Shown here: one piece after another, positions 19,447-27,802 of the stretch
Position numbering within the stretch: the first letter of the stretch is position 1
Layout of the letters: each line of letters opens with the position of its first letter
DNA from: Sporosarcina sp. FSL K6-1522
GTDB lineage: Bacteria; Bacillota; Bacilli; Bacillales_A; Planococcaceae
Direction of reading: 5' to 3'
Assembly (NCBI RefSeq): GCF_038622445.1
Contig: NZ_CP152019.1
Location: forward strand, 1,195,001-1,259,000
Length of the DNA: 64,000 bases
Position numbers and translations under genes: made by a program
Notes under the pieces: generated by a model
Seen by the model: the letters and a program-made list of their open reading frames with translations, nothing else
What the model was told of the DNA's origin: nothing
Database searches by the model: none

Positions 19447-22315
19447 AAAAATAATCTTGAAGGATTTTAGAATCTTTAAAGGTACACACACTTTTGATTT
19501 TTCTGGTAGCGATATTATTATTATTAATGGGCCAAATGGGCATGGGAAGAGTACTATATTTGATTCTATACATTGGTGTTTGACGGGTAAAATTCAAAGA
19601 TATACCGGTACTAGTGAGTATAAACAGTTTAATTATTTAATCAATAATAGCGTGAATAAGGAGACTGGGGCTAAGGCGAGTGTTGAAATAGAGCTAGGAA
19701 ATGATGAATCAACGACTTTGAAAGTTAAAAGGACTATTAATAAACAAAATGGGACGATGGAGTTAGTTGTAAACGGGGAAAATAAAAAAATTAAAGAAGG
19801 TCAACATTTAATTAATACATTTCTATATCCCCACCCCAATGAGGATATAGAAAATAATTCATTTGATTTGTCAACTTATATGTCATCCAATATGATTTTA
19901 GCCCAAGAAAGCTTAGATGATTTCGTAAGGGGGGATAAGCCAACAGAGAGATATATAAAATTAGAGAAAATTCTAGGGTTAAATAAATATGGAGTAGATT
20001 TCAAAAATTATCTTTCAAATTTAAAAAAGAATGTAGAGGATAAAAGAGAGATTTTAGATAAAAAGATAGTGGAAATTTCGTTCGAAAAACAATTGTTAGA
20101 AGCGGAGTATAATGAAAAAAGGAAACATATTGAAATAATCAATCCTTTAAGCGAGGACGCAATAATACTAGAAATTATAGATATAATTAAAAATGAAGCA
20201 ATATCTATTGATGAAATTAATGACATTTCCGATTATGAAATTGATATATTAAAGAAAATAAGGATGCAAAATCAAGAAAAAAGGGAAGCTTTAAAAGATA
20301 TAAATAAAGTACTAAGAAGAAATGAGATAGAGAATAATTCTAGGAGTGTTTTAGAGCTAGAACTTCTGGATATAAAAGAGAAATTGGAAAAGTTAAAGAA
20401 AAAAAGTGATAATCGATATAGTGGTCTTCAACAGGCTAGGGAAAGAGTAACCATTCTTTTAAATGAAAAAGAAGTATTAAAGCAGAAACAAAATTTTGAA
20501 TTAGAAATAACCAAAATAGATATTGAACTTGAAAACTTAAATATATTAAAAAAGAATATAAGTGATAAAATATTTAATTTATACCCGAATGAGATGAATG
20601 TATTTCGAATATTTCCAGCTAAGTATTCGGAAATGAAGAATAAATTAGAAATAGTAAACTTGAAAATTAAAGCGAATGAAAAAGAAAAAGCGTTAGAGAA
20701 TTATCATTTTGAAAAAAATGAATTGACCCAGAAGCTTGCAATACTTCATAAACGTATTGTAGATATTAAGAACAAAATTGATGAACTTGAAGAGTTGAAA
20801 AAGTCTTATATGAAGAGCAAAAAAGAGCAAACAGAGTCTTATGCTAGTAAAATTATAACTGAAGTACAACATATAATTAGTAAATCTGACTCTGATTATT
20901 GTGTGGTTTGTGGCACTAATTTTGAAAATGACGAAAAACTTAAAGAAGCTGTTGAACTGCAACTACATAAATCAATGGGGACACTCGATGAAATAGAAAG
21001 GAAAGTGAGAGAACTCGATTTTGAGAAAACCTCTCTATCTGAGGAATTGAAAGAGCTACAAGGTTTTATGGAAAATAGATCAATGGAAATAGTGAATATT
21101 AATAATCGAATTTCTGAAAATGAATCTGTTTTCATAAAGCTAACTTCTTTAATTGATAAAGATACGGACCTTTTAAATCCAATTGAATTAAGTGAGGAAT
21201 ACGAAAAATTAGAGCGTATGATTGAAGGAACAAAAATGTTAAATGAGTTAGCCGGTGAATACAATGAGTTTAATAAAAAAGAAGACTTATATTTAAATAA
21301 AAAAGAAACCTTAAGAACAAACCTTAATCATTTAGTGCAGAAAAATAAACTAACTGATTTTGAAATAATAGAACATGAACTATCCAATAAAAACCAATAC
21401 ATTGAAGCAGCAGAAAAAAACTTAACTAAATTGAAAAACTTACTTATTGAAAGTGAAGCTAAAATGCAGTTAAAAAAACAAAAATTAATATTTTTAATCG
21501 AGTGCGAAATAAAATATAAAAATATCATTAATCAAATAAACCTTGATTTACATGACGAAATAATAAGTTTATTAGTATCTCATGAAATTGAACACTCAGA
21601 TAGAAAAGAAGATAAATTATCGAGAATCATTAACATAGCCTCATCGTATATATATTCAAATGAAATAGAAAGTTTGAAAGAGAAAATTACTAGTAAGAAT
21701 ACAGTTTACGCAGAATATGAGTCGAGAAGAAATCATCATTCTGCTGTATACAGACAAATAGAAAGACTTTTAGAAAATCATGCAGTAGTACAATCTAATT
21801 TAGTAAATGACTATATAGAAAAATTAACTAATGATATAAATAAATTTTATAGGCAGATCTCTCCACATGTATACTATGATTATATAGAGCTTTTGGTAAA
21901 GAATAATGAGTTATTTATAACATTAGCAGAAAATCTGGATGATGGAAAAGATACTGTGGACTTAAAGGAAAATGTAAGCGCTAGTTTAACATTTAGTTCT
22001 GCACAATCTACGGTTTTAGCAATGAGTATTTTTTTAGCTTTAAATTTGGCAAATAATGAGGGAGATTTGGATATATTAGCAATCGATGACCCATTTCAAA
22101 ATCTGGATGATATTAATATATATTCTTTTATCGACGTTATGGAATTATTAGCCTCCGCTGAAGGGAAACAAATTTTTATAAGCACTCATGACCCTAATTT
22201 TGCAAAATTAGTATTTGCGAAATTAGGCGTTGAAAACTTAAGACTTTCACAGGTTTCATTTAAAAGCTATACTGATGATTATATTGAACTAGAGTCGAGT
22301 AGTTACTTAAATTAA
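19436..22315 (+). CDS. lmuB: Lamassu SMC/Rad50-like ATPase LmuB
   Basis: Rad50/SMC-type protein of 959 aa. The N-terminal ATPase lobe has P-loop NGPNGHGKST (about residues 31-40). Two long coiled-coil arms are interrupted by a zinc-hook-like CVVC at 489-492. The C-terminal lobe has an ABC signature written FSSAQ (853-857), Walker B LAIDDPFQNLDD with D884-D885 in place of the usual DE, and an H-loop STHDPNF. In Lamassu the dimer senses foreign or replication-linked DNA ends and releases the nuclease. AGGGAGGGG abuts ATG 19430, so the ATG at 19436, 6 bp away, is preferred. It overlaps lmuC by 11 bp. Confidence 0.88.
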   Translation: MRIKKIILKDFRIFKGTHTFDFSGSDIIIINGPNGHGKSTIFDSIHWCLTGKIQRYTGTSEYKQFNYLINNSVNKETGAKASVEIELGNDESTTLKVKRTINKQNGTMELVVNGENKKIKEGQHLINTFLYPHPNEDIENNSFDLSTYMSSNMILAQESLDDFVRGDKPTERYIKLEKILGLNKYGVDFKNYLSNLKKNVEDKREILDKKIVEISFEKQLLEAEYNEKRKHIEIINPLSEDAIILEIIDIIKNEAISIDEINDISDYEIDILKKIRMQNQEKREALKDINKVLRRNEIENNSRSVLELELLDIKEKLEKLKKKSDNRYSGLQQARERVTILLNEKEVLKQKQNFELEITKIDIELENLNILKKNISDKIFNLYPNEMNVFRIFPAKYSEMKNKLEIVNLKIKANEKEKALENYHFEKNELTQKLAILHKRIVDIKNKIDELEELKKSYMKSKKEQTESYASKIITEVQHIISKSDSDYCVVCGTNFENDEKLKEAVELQLHKSMGTLDEIERKVRELDFEKTSLSEELKELQGFMENRSMEIVNINNRISENESVFIKLTSLIDKDTDLLNPIELSEEYEKLERMIEGTKMLNELAGEYNEFNKKEDLYLNKKETLRTNLNHLVQKNKLTDFEIIEHELSNKNQYIEAAEKNLTKLKNLLIESEAKMQLKKQKLIFLIECEIKYKNIINQINLDLHDEIISLLVSHEIEHSDRKEDKLSRIINIASSYIYSNEIESLKEKITSKNTVYAEYESRRNHHSAVYRQIERLLENHAVVQSNLVNDYIEKLTNDINKFYRQISPHVYYDYIELLVKNNELFITLAENLDDGKDTVDLKENVSASLTFSSAQSTVLAMSIFLALNLANNEGDLDILAIDDPFQNLDDINIYSFIDVMELLASAEGKQIFISTHDPNFAKLVFAKLGVENLRLSQVSFKSYTDDYIELESSSYLN

Positions 22316-22500
22316 AATAATTGTCTTTATTTAAGCTAGTGTTAAGTTAATGATTGAAAGTGATTCCGGAAAAATATAGGATTCATTTTGAGGGAATTAG
22401 TGTGATTTTAAGTTGAAAGAGCATAAGAGGAAACTGCTATCACATTGCGTGATAGACTAGGCAGAGCCGAGTGTTTGGATGATATCAAAAATTTAAAGTT

Positions 22501-22550
22501 TGTCACAATGCAGTGACAACATATGGTTATTCTGTCACACGCTTGTGACA
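22501..22550. repeat. Two palindromes TGTCAC-N6-GTGACA, right copies
   Basis: Copies at 22501-22518 (spacer AATGCA) and 22533-22550 (spacer ACGCTT), 32 bp apart. They match the left copy at 16910-16927 in sequence and spacing. Confidence 0.65.
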
Positions 22551-22562
22551 GCTTTAAAAAAA

Positions 22563-22617
22563 GTGACCCCACTCAAATATCAGGCTTTGCCTGATTCCAC
22601 ACCGAAAGTGGGGGCAC
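22563..22617. repeat. Nested hairpin (candidate origin or structural site)
   Basis: The outer arms GTGACCCCACT and AGTGGGGGCAC enclose an inner hairpin ATCAGGC-TTT-GCCTGAT. No T-run follows, so it is unlike a terminator. Single-strand-origin or oriT-like structure is one possibility on such an element, but no relaxase is encoded. Confidence 0.4.
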
Positions 22618-22683
22618 ATTCCCCTTATGCTCTTTTCTATCTATATATCATGAATGTTAACCTGCGCTCGGATGATTCGAATG

Positions 22684-24138
22684 TCAGGTTTTATTTTTTC
22701 TAAAGCAGTTAGGACATCCAGAGTTATTACTTGTGCGGTTATCAATCATTGCTTTCCATTCATGTTTGCAACTAGGACAGAGCCACCAAACAACATCGTG
22801 GGAGTGTGGGAAGCATTCTTTTGGCTGCATATTATTTTTCGTGGGGTGCCATTCTTTAATCAATACGGGATGCTTAACAGCTAGGTTATTTTCAGGACTT
22901 ACTTTTCGAGAGCCGCAGTAAGGGCAGTTGTTCCCGCCGTGACTTCGACTTGCTATTGTCGCTTTCCAAGAGTGATTCTTTTTGCATTTCCAATTTACTT
23001 TTTCGTGGCTAGCTGCTCTGAATTGAAAGGGAGTAAGTCCATTATTCTTTTTTGTATCCCATTCCCGCATGAGTCTGGGGAATAGTTCTCCTAAAGAGTT
23101 TTCTACTTCTATAATCTCCATCAATTGCAGAATTTCAGCATTGTCCTGATCCAGATTGATTGTCTGAATTAATCCGAACGTATCAAGGAAAATTTGTTCA
23201 ATACAGTGTGCAAATGTTTCAGGCTTTTGATTTTGTAAATGATATTTAAGCACTTTTGAATTTGGGGATGAATAGTCAACGCAATCGGGTTCTCTAATTC
23301 TGATTAATGTAATGTTAGGTGTTTTTTCTAGTAACCAATTCTCTTTTCGAATGTCTCTTTTTGTATCTTGATGAAAAAGTCCACCGTCATATTCGATGGC
23401 TATTTGTTGCGAAGGAATGTAAAGATCAATGGACATGCGAGAACCCTTCAAAGGAAATTCGAGCGTAGTATCCTTGAACGCTTGTTTTAAATAATAAAAT
23501 AACGTGTAGGCTTGTTTGGAAATACGCTTACCCTTTTGGCATACTGGACAGCCTGTATTTCCTAATGTTCTGTGCTTTGGCATAGTGATCCATTCATGCC
23601 CTCTTTTACATTTCCACTTCACTTTCTTATGACTGCTAGCGGTTATCGATTCTGGAGTTAGATGAGGATCATCGATACAGGTAATCCATTCTTCAGCAAT
23701 CGTTGGAAAAAGTCCTGCTAATGAATTGGTGTCATCTACACGTAGTCCACGGCAATATGGACAACCTCCTCTGTTCTTCCTCGTCATAGCAATAACGGAA
23801 GTATCGAAGCTATGTCCTTTCTCGCATTTCCACCAATAGACCAACTTGGAGCCGTAAGAAACACGCTCTGGAGGTTCATTGTTCTTATCATAATCCCAGT
23901 ATTTTAGAACCTCTGGTTTCCGAACAGCGATAGACCGATTTAAGATTCGACATTCCGAACATGATTTTCCATTGGCTTTATGAGCAAGCTTTGCATTATA
24001 ACTATGTCCCTTTTCGCATTTCCACCAAACAACTTGTCTTCCTTTGGGGGGGACATCATAAGGTGATAGGTTTCCATTTTGATCATAATCCCATTCTTTC
24101 AGCATGTGGGGAAATACAGTTGCGAATGATTCTTTCAT
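22684..24138 (-). CDS. Treble-clef/zinc-ribbon repeat protein with central endonuclease-like domain
   Basis: The 484-aa protein has five copies of a zinc-ribbon unit of the pattern W-K-C-x2-G-H-x-W...C-P-x-C (DUF4379-like), three before and two after a central alpha/beta domain. The central domain reads SIDLYIPSQQIAIEYDGGLFH: a D...ExDG...H arrangement typical of Vsr/DUF559-type PD-(D/E)xK nucleases. The zinc units probably bind DNA or RNA and the core cuts or nicks. The start at 24138 has GGAGGG 8 bp upstream. It is a single leftward gene beside the defence operon and bounded by terminators, so it may be a second defence or mobility nuclease. The exact function is unknown. Confidence 0.75.
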   Translation of the reverse strand: MKESFATVFPHMLKEWDYDQNGNLSPYDVPPKGRQVVWWKCEKGHSYNAKLAHKANGKSCSECRILNRSIAVRKPEVLKYWDYDKNNEPPERVSYGSKLVYWWKCEKGHSFDTSVIAMTRKNRGGCPYCRGLRVDDTNSLAGLFPTIAEEWITCIDDPHLTPESITASSHKKVKWKCKRGHEWITMPKHRTLGNTGCPVCQKGKRISKQAYTLFYYLKQAFKDTTLEFPLKGSRMSIDLYIPSQQIAIEYDGGLFHQDTKRDIRKENWLLEKTPNITLIRIREPDCVDYSSPNSKVLKYHLQNQKPETFAHCIEQIFLDTFGLIQTINLDQDNAEILQLMEIIEVENSLGELFPRLMREWDTKKNNGLTPFQFRAASHEKVNWKCKKNHSWKATIASRSHGGNNCPYCGSRKVSPENNLAVKHPVLIKEWHPTKNNMQPKECFPHSHDVVWWLCPSCKHEWKAMIDNRTSNNSGCPNCFRKNKT

Positions 24139-24158
24139 TTTATAATCCCTCCATGTAA

Positions 24159-24199
24159 TAAAAGAGTCGTAAGCCAATGATAGCTTACAACTCTTTTTT
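24159..24199 (-). terminator. Terminator between the 136-aa gene and the zinc-ribbon nuclease gene
   Basis: The stem AAAAGAGTxGTAAGC / GCTTACxACTCTTTTT has A/T runs on both sides. It lies just past the stop of the 24212-24622 gene. Confidence 0.8.
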
Positions 24200-24211
24200 T
24201 AGTTATTTTTG

Positions 24212-24622
24212 TTAGCTATGCTTTCGCTGTTTTTGATGGGTAATTCTGTCCTGAATAACGGATTCCGTAGCTGTTAAAAATGTTGGTTTGTAAATATCCG
24301 TAGTTGGGATATGTTCTAGATTTTCCATCTGCATGAAACCTTGCACTAACTCAATTATAACTTGTGTATTTCGATCAGTATTATTTGTTCCGAGCCGAAT
24401 TCTATTTAACTCATTTGAGATGCTTTCGTTCACAACATTAGCAACCGAATGGGCGATGTAATGAAGATTCCAGTTGTTCTTTTTCAATTCCTTGTGTTCT
24501 TCTAGAATAGCATCTAAAGTTTCCCCGATGTTGCTGTAGTCATTGACAATTTGATAATCCTCTAAATAATCATAGTTTATATTTTTTACACGTGCTCGAA
24601 ATTGGTGTTTTGTCTGCATCAT
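24212..24622 (-). CDS. Hypothetical protein of the conjugation remnant (136 aa)
   Basis: Not recognised. A soluble, charged, largely helical protein (QFRARVKNINYDYLEDYQIV at the start, QDRITHQKQRKHS at the end), without signal peptide or membrane helix. It is the last gene of a leftward group lipoprotein - VirB6-like - this gene, and has its own AAAGGA site 6 bp before ATGATG. Small soluble proteins in this position on Gram-positive conjugative elements can be accessory transfer or regulatory proteins, but nothing in the sequence proves that. Confidence 0.6.
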   Translation of the reverse strand: MMQTKHQFRARVKNINYDYLEDYQIVNDYSNIGETLDAILEEHKELKKNNWNLHYIAHSVANVVNESISNELNRIRLGTNNTDRNTQVIIELVQGFMQMENLEHIPTTDIYKPTFLTATESVIQDRITHQKQRKHS

Positions 24623-24678
24623 TATCTATCCTTTCTTCGTCATTTGCTTCAAAAAACGGTTACTAGAAAAAGAGGGTA

Positions 24679-26919
24679 TTAATTCTGTCTGGTAGAGCGA
24701 TTTCTTAGTTGATGAACGCTTGTGTTATTTGGAATCGAATTTGAACTTGGTCTACGTTTTACAGAAGCAGTATTTATCTGTTTTTCACTCATACTTATTG
24801 TTTGATGGACAAGGTCATTCCTTGTGATCACATCCACATTTGTCTGTATAGTTGTTTGGTCAACTCTGTTAGTACGACTTGTTGGAACGGATGAACTAGA
24901 ATCATTAGCTAGGTTAATGTTTTGAACCGAGTTATTCCCTTGGGATTGGTCTGTAACGTGAATCATTTCAACATCCGCTTGTACGCCTGATTGTTGAATA
25001 GTTTGCACCTTCTGAATAACATGAGCACCATTGGTACTGGGAGCACTGATAGGATTTAGTGCTTCATTTGCATGGCCTGTAACGCTTGGAGAAGGAGCTG
25101 CGTCAGAGTGTACATTGCTAAAGGTAATATTGCCTTGTGATTGCTCTAAAGCGGTTGTTAGGTCTGTATCTGTCTGTATATTCGATTGCTGAACGCCTTG
25201 CACCCTTTGAACACTGTTTGTACTACTTGTAGTTGGAGCATTCATACTGTTCGTTGGTATGCCTGTTTGACCATTTATATTAGCTAAAGGCGTTCCATTT
25301 GAACTTATACTGCTAACACTAACCGTAGAACTGCCTTGTACTTGATCTTCAATGCTTAAAGTAGCTGTATCCGTTTGCACGCCTTGTCCCGTATGAACGC
25401 TATGTGAACCCCTAGCAGTTGAAGTGTTTTGACCTTGTTGGGAGAGGGAGTAGCGTTCAGTATCATTCGGCGAAGGTGCTTTTGTTTGTGTACATATTTC
25501 GTCTTGCATGTCATCCAATTGTGAGGATACACTTGCTATTCCTCCCGTTCCAGATTCATTCGATTCATCAGTTTGCTTATTACTCGAATCACCTTTACTT
25601 TTACTATTTTGAATACCTGCAATGCCACCAGTACCGTCTTTATTTGTTTTATTAGTCTTTTCACCATCTTCTTTGCTGCCATTTGGAGAAGGAGCTTTTT
25701 CGCTATCTAATCTTGAAGGTCTGTGTTGTTGGGATTTGGTTTCAGCTGAGCCATCTTTCATCAAGCTGCTTAGTCCTTTACCAAGCCCCGAAGCCATTTT
25801 TCCACCTGCATATGCCCCTGCAAGAACGCCCCAACCGTTTTTTAGCCCTGCATCAATCCCGAATAGTTGTTCTACGATATTCGGTCCATCTACAACGGCG
25901 AGTGAAAATGCAATCAGTGCTATCAAGTAAGGGAAGGTAGAGAGTGTGCTTTCTAAATAGGCTGTTCCAATCATATATACTTTCATTGATAGAAAAATTA
26001 GGATGGTAGCAAAGAAGGTATTCAAGATGGCTTGAATGATTTTCTTTGTTTTTTGTCCATCATGAATATCAGCAGGTGCTATGATCAATGCTAAAATATA
26101 GTTGAATGTTAGTTCGAAAAACAACTTGGCAAGTTTTAACGCAATCGAGAAGAGTGTGAAAGCGATAATTCCCAGAGTGACGAAAATCGTAAACCAGTTA
26201 ATCGAGTATCGGAAATAGTACTCGTTATTCCACTCTAGCCCCGACTGATCAAACTTTTCTGCGCGGTATTCACCAACATTGTTTAGAGATAGCATGTACT
26301 TTGAAATGTCTTGTCCTTCACTAGAAATGCCATCTGTATCTTTTCCGTACTTTTCACGGACATTGATATTCGCAATTCTGCTCGGTGGTGTACTGTTTGA
26401 AACGGTTAGTTCAGTCGTAGACCAGTTACTTTTATCAATTTCAGTTAGGTCATTTACGTTTCGTTGAATAATCGAACCACTTAAGGTTGATTCATCGTTA
26501 GGGTAGAGTGATTCGACCTTTATAGCGTCAATTGCTACGTCTGTAAATTCACTTGCCTTATCCATTCCAGTGTTTAGCGAAAGAATGATAATGCAGGCTA
26601 TAAAAAGGTTTATGGCAATACCTTCACGGTTAAACTTCTTTTGAAATATTAGCAAATATCCTGTAAAGAGAAGGGAAAAGGCTAAAAAGATATACAGAAT
26701 TGGTTTGATTGTATCAACGAAATTAATAATCTCTGGGTGATTGTAAAAGGATTTGATCAATAATATGTCATCGGTCAAGTTTTCGAGAGCGTCAACGACC
26801 CATGCCAGCCCTTGAACAAAAGTCCATGCAATCCATCTGAAAATATCGGTGAAGATTTTTGAAATACTTAGGTAGTCTTGGAAATCTTCAAGTTTACGGG
26901 TGATTTCTTCATTACTCAT
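24679..26919 (-). CDS. VirB6/TrbL-like conjugation membrane protein
   Basis: The 746-aa protein has an N-terminal half with about six to seven membrane helices, for example PILYIFLAFSLLFTGYLLIF and FTIFVTLGIIAFTLFSIALK, ending in a conserved-looking FELTFNYILALIIAPADIHDG segment. A hydrophilic C-terminal tail of about 350 residues is low in complexity and rich in S, T, N and Q. This layout is that of VirB6/TrbL channel proteins of Gram-positive type IV secretion. The start ATG 26919 follows AGGTG by 6 bp. It overlaps the upstream lipoprotein gene. No other channel component is present, so it is probably a remnant or works with a helper element. Confidence 0.75.
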   Translation of the reverse strand: MSNEEITRKLEDFQDYLSISKIFTDIFRWIAWTFVQGLAWVVDALENLTDDILLIKSFYNHPEIINFVDTIKPILYIFLAFSLLFTGYLLIFQKKFNREGIAINLFIACIIILSLNTGMDKASEFTDVAIDAIKVESLYPNDESTLSGSIIQRNVNDLTEIDKSNWSTTELTVSNSTPPSRIANINVREKYGKDTDGISSEGQDISKYMLSLNNVGEYRAEKFDQSGLEWNNEYYFRYSINWFTIFVTLGIIAFTLFSIALKLAKLFFELTFNYILALIIAPADIHDGQKTKKIIQAILNTFFATILIFLSMKVYMIGTAYLESTLSTFPYLIALIAFSLAVVDGPNIVEQLFGIDAGLKNGWGVLAGAYAGGKMASGLGKGLSSLMKDGSAETKSQQHRPSRLDSEKAPSPNGSKEDGEKTNKTNKDGTGGIAGIQNSKSKGDSSNKQTDESNESGTGGIASVSSQLDDMQDEICTQTKAPSPNDTERYSLSQQGQNTSTARGSHSVHTGQGVQTDTATLSIEDQVQGSSTVSVSSISSNGTPLANINGQTGIPTNSMNAPTTSSTNSVQRVQGVQQSNIQTDTDLTTALEQSQGNITFSNVHSDAAPSPSVTGHANEALNPISAPSTNGAHVIQKVQTIQQSGVQADVEMIHVTDQSQGNNSVQNINLANDSSSSVPTSRTNRVDQTTIQTNVDVITRNDLVHQTISMSEKQINTASVKRRPSSNSIPNNTSVHQLRNRSTRQN

Positions 26920-27352
26920 TTGAATCACCTGTAGGGTTCGACATGTTCTTCATAAAATAAGCCAATTCCTTTTGTTGCCGAATACCCTTATATACATCTA
27001 AATTAAATTCGCCATATACAGCTCCATCTTTGATGTAGTAGATGGCATTTACATGGGGCATATCCGTGCGAAATGGGTTTTTACTCAATCCATCTGTATT
27101 TTCATTTTCTCCGTCATTGCGAAATACGTTAAATAGTAAGGCTTCATCCTTTTTTTCTAGTAATGCTCTTTGGGCTTCATCTAAAAATGATGCATCTGTT
27201 TCGTTTGTGAGAATGATAAAGCCTTCCTTTTGGTCATTAATCAATTGCTGCACTTCATCTGTTGAAGCATTCTTTGCTCCATAATCATGATTACAGCCTG
27301 TTGTAAACAGTGCTATACTAGAGGCAAGAAAAGCCCATTTAATCAGTTTCAT
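26912..27352 (-). CDS. Lipoprotein of the conjugation remnant
   Basis: The 146-aa protein has a lipobox, FTTGC, with the lipidated Cys at about residue 20 after the signal MKLIKWAFLASSIALF. The mature part (GFIILTNETDASFLDEAQRALLEKKDEALLFNVF...) has the beta-alpha-beta text of a thioredoxin-like fold but no CxxC pair, so redox activity is unlikely. AAGGAGG precedes the ATG. It overlaps the VirB6-like gene by 8 bp, suggesting that both act together at the membrane. It is the first gene of the leftward unit starting near the right end of the element. Confidence 0.75.
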   Translation of the reverse strand: MKLIKWAFLASSIALFTTGCNHDYGAKNASTDEVQQLINDQKEGFIILTNETDASFLDEAQRALLEKKDEALLFNVFRNDGENENTDGLSKNPFRTDMPHVNAIYYIKDGAVYGEFNLDVYKGIRQQKELAYFMKNMSNPTGDSNE

Positions 27353-27410
27353 CGTTGAGTCCTCCTTAACGATTTGTGTTCCTTCTATTAAATTGTTCTG
27401 TTAATAACTG

Positions 27411-27440
27411 TGGTCACACACTTGGTCATTTTTTTGGTCA
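27411..27440 (+). repeat. Right-end TGGTCA direct repeats (three copies)
   Basis: TGGTCA at 27411, 27423 and 27435, exactly 12 bp apart. They mirror the two copies at 12609 and 12621 near the left end. Candidate integrase or excisionase arm sites. Confidence 0.6.
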
Positions 27441-27544
27441 GGGGAGAGTTCGAAATCATTTAGCAGTATTTTCTGATTGCGCTTGAAAAGCTGATATTAA
27501 TGCGTTTCTTTGTAAGTGTTTTCGAGGATTTATGTGGGGAGCTT

Positions 27545-27560
27545 ATGGGCGGCATGATGT
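27545..27560 (+). repeat. attR core (right 16-bp direct repeat)
   Basis: Identical to 12537-12552. Followed by AA, so that in the empty chromosome groEL would read into a TAA stop at this point. Confidence 0.9.
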
Positions 27561-27645
27561 AAGTCATCATCTTCACATTCTATTGAAAGATAGGAGGCAC
27601 TATCTAACCGCCTATCTAGTTAGACCTAGCATTAGCAAACCTATC

Positions 27646-27690
27646 AAGAAGACTTTTCAGCAACTTTTACGGTTGGTGAGAGGTCTTCTT
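27646..27690 (+). terminator. Probable original groESL terminator, displaced by the element
   Basis: AAGAAGAC / GTCTTCTT with inner CAAC/GTTG pairing, followed by ATTTGTTTT, lies 85 bp after attR. Without the element it would lie just after groEL. A smaller hairpin AGATAGG / CCTATCT (27588-27617) precedes it. Confidence 0.55.
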
Positions 27691-27802
27691 ATTTGTTTTA
27701 TGTCTGTTTTCATTGTGTGCAAGCACATGTTATAATGAGAGGCTTAAGATTATTAAGGTCTTTATTCAGAACTGAACGGATACAATATGGAGGTGTAAAA
27801 GA

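Larger units (their letters stand above)
22316..22683. other. Structured gene-free region right of the defence operon
   Basis: It contains CTATCAC-N5-GTGATAG at 22437-22455 and two TGTCAC-N6-GTGACA palindromes at 22501-22518 and 22533-22550. A nested hairpin follows at 22563-22617, and then AACCTG...CAGGTT followed by TTATTTTTTC (22659-22698), a probable rightward terminator. No credible gene. Confidence 0.6.

Noticed and set aside
22500..22884. Small rightward ORFs of 67 and 76 codons
   Set aside because: They overlap palindromes, a terminator and the antisense of the zinc-ribbon nuclease gene.
12646..27352. Prophage
   Set aside because: No capsid, terminase, portal, tail or lysis genes; conjugation-type proteins and the att layout fit an integrative element.
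27532..27735. ORF of 67 codons across attR
   Set aside because: It is produced by the groEL-derived attachment sequence; no ribosome site and no sensible protein.
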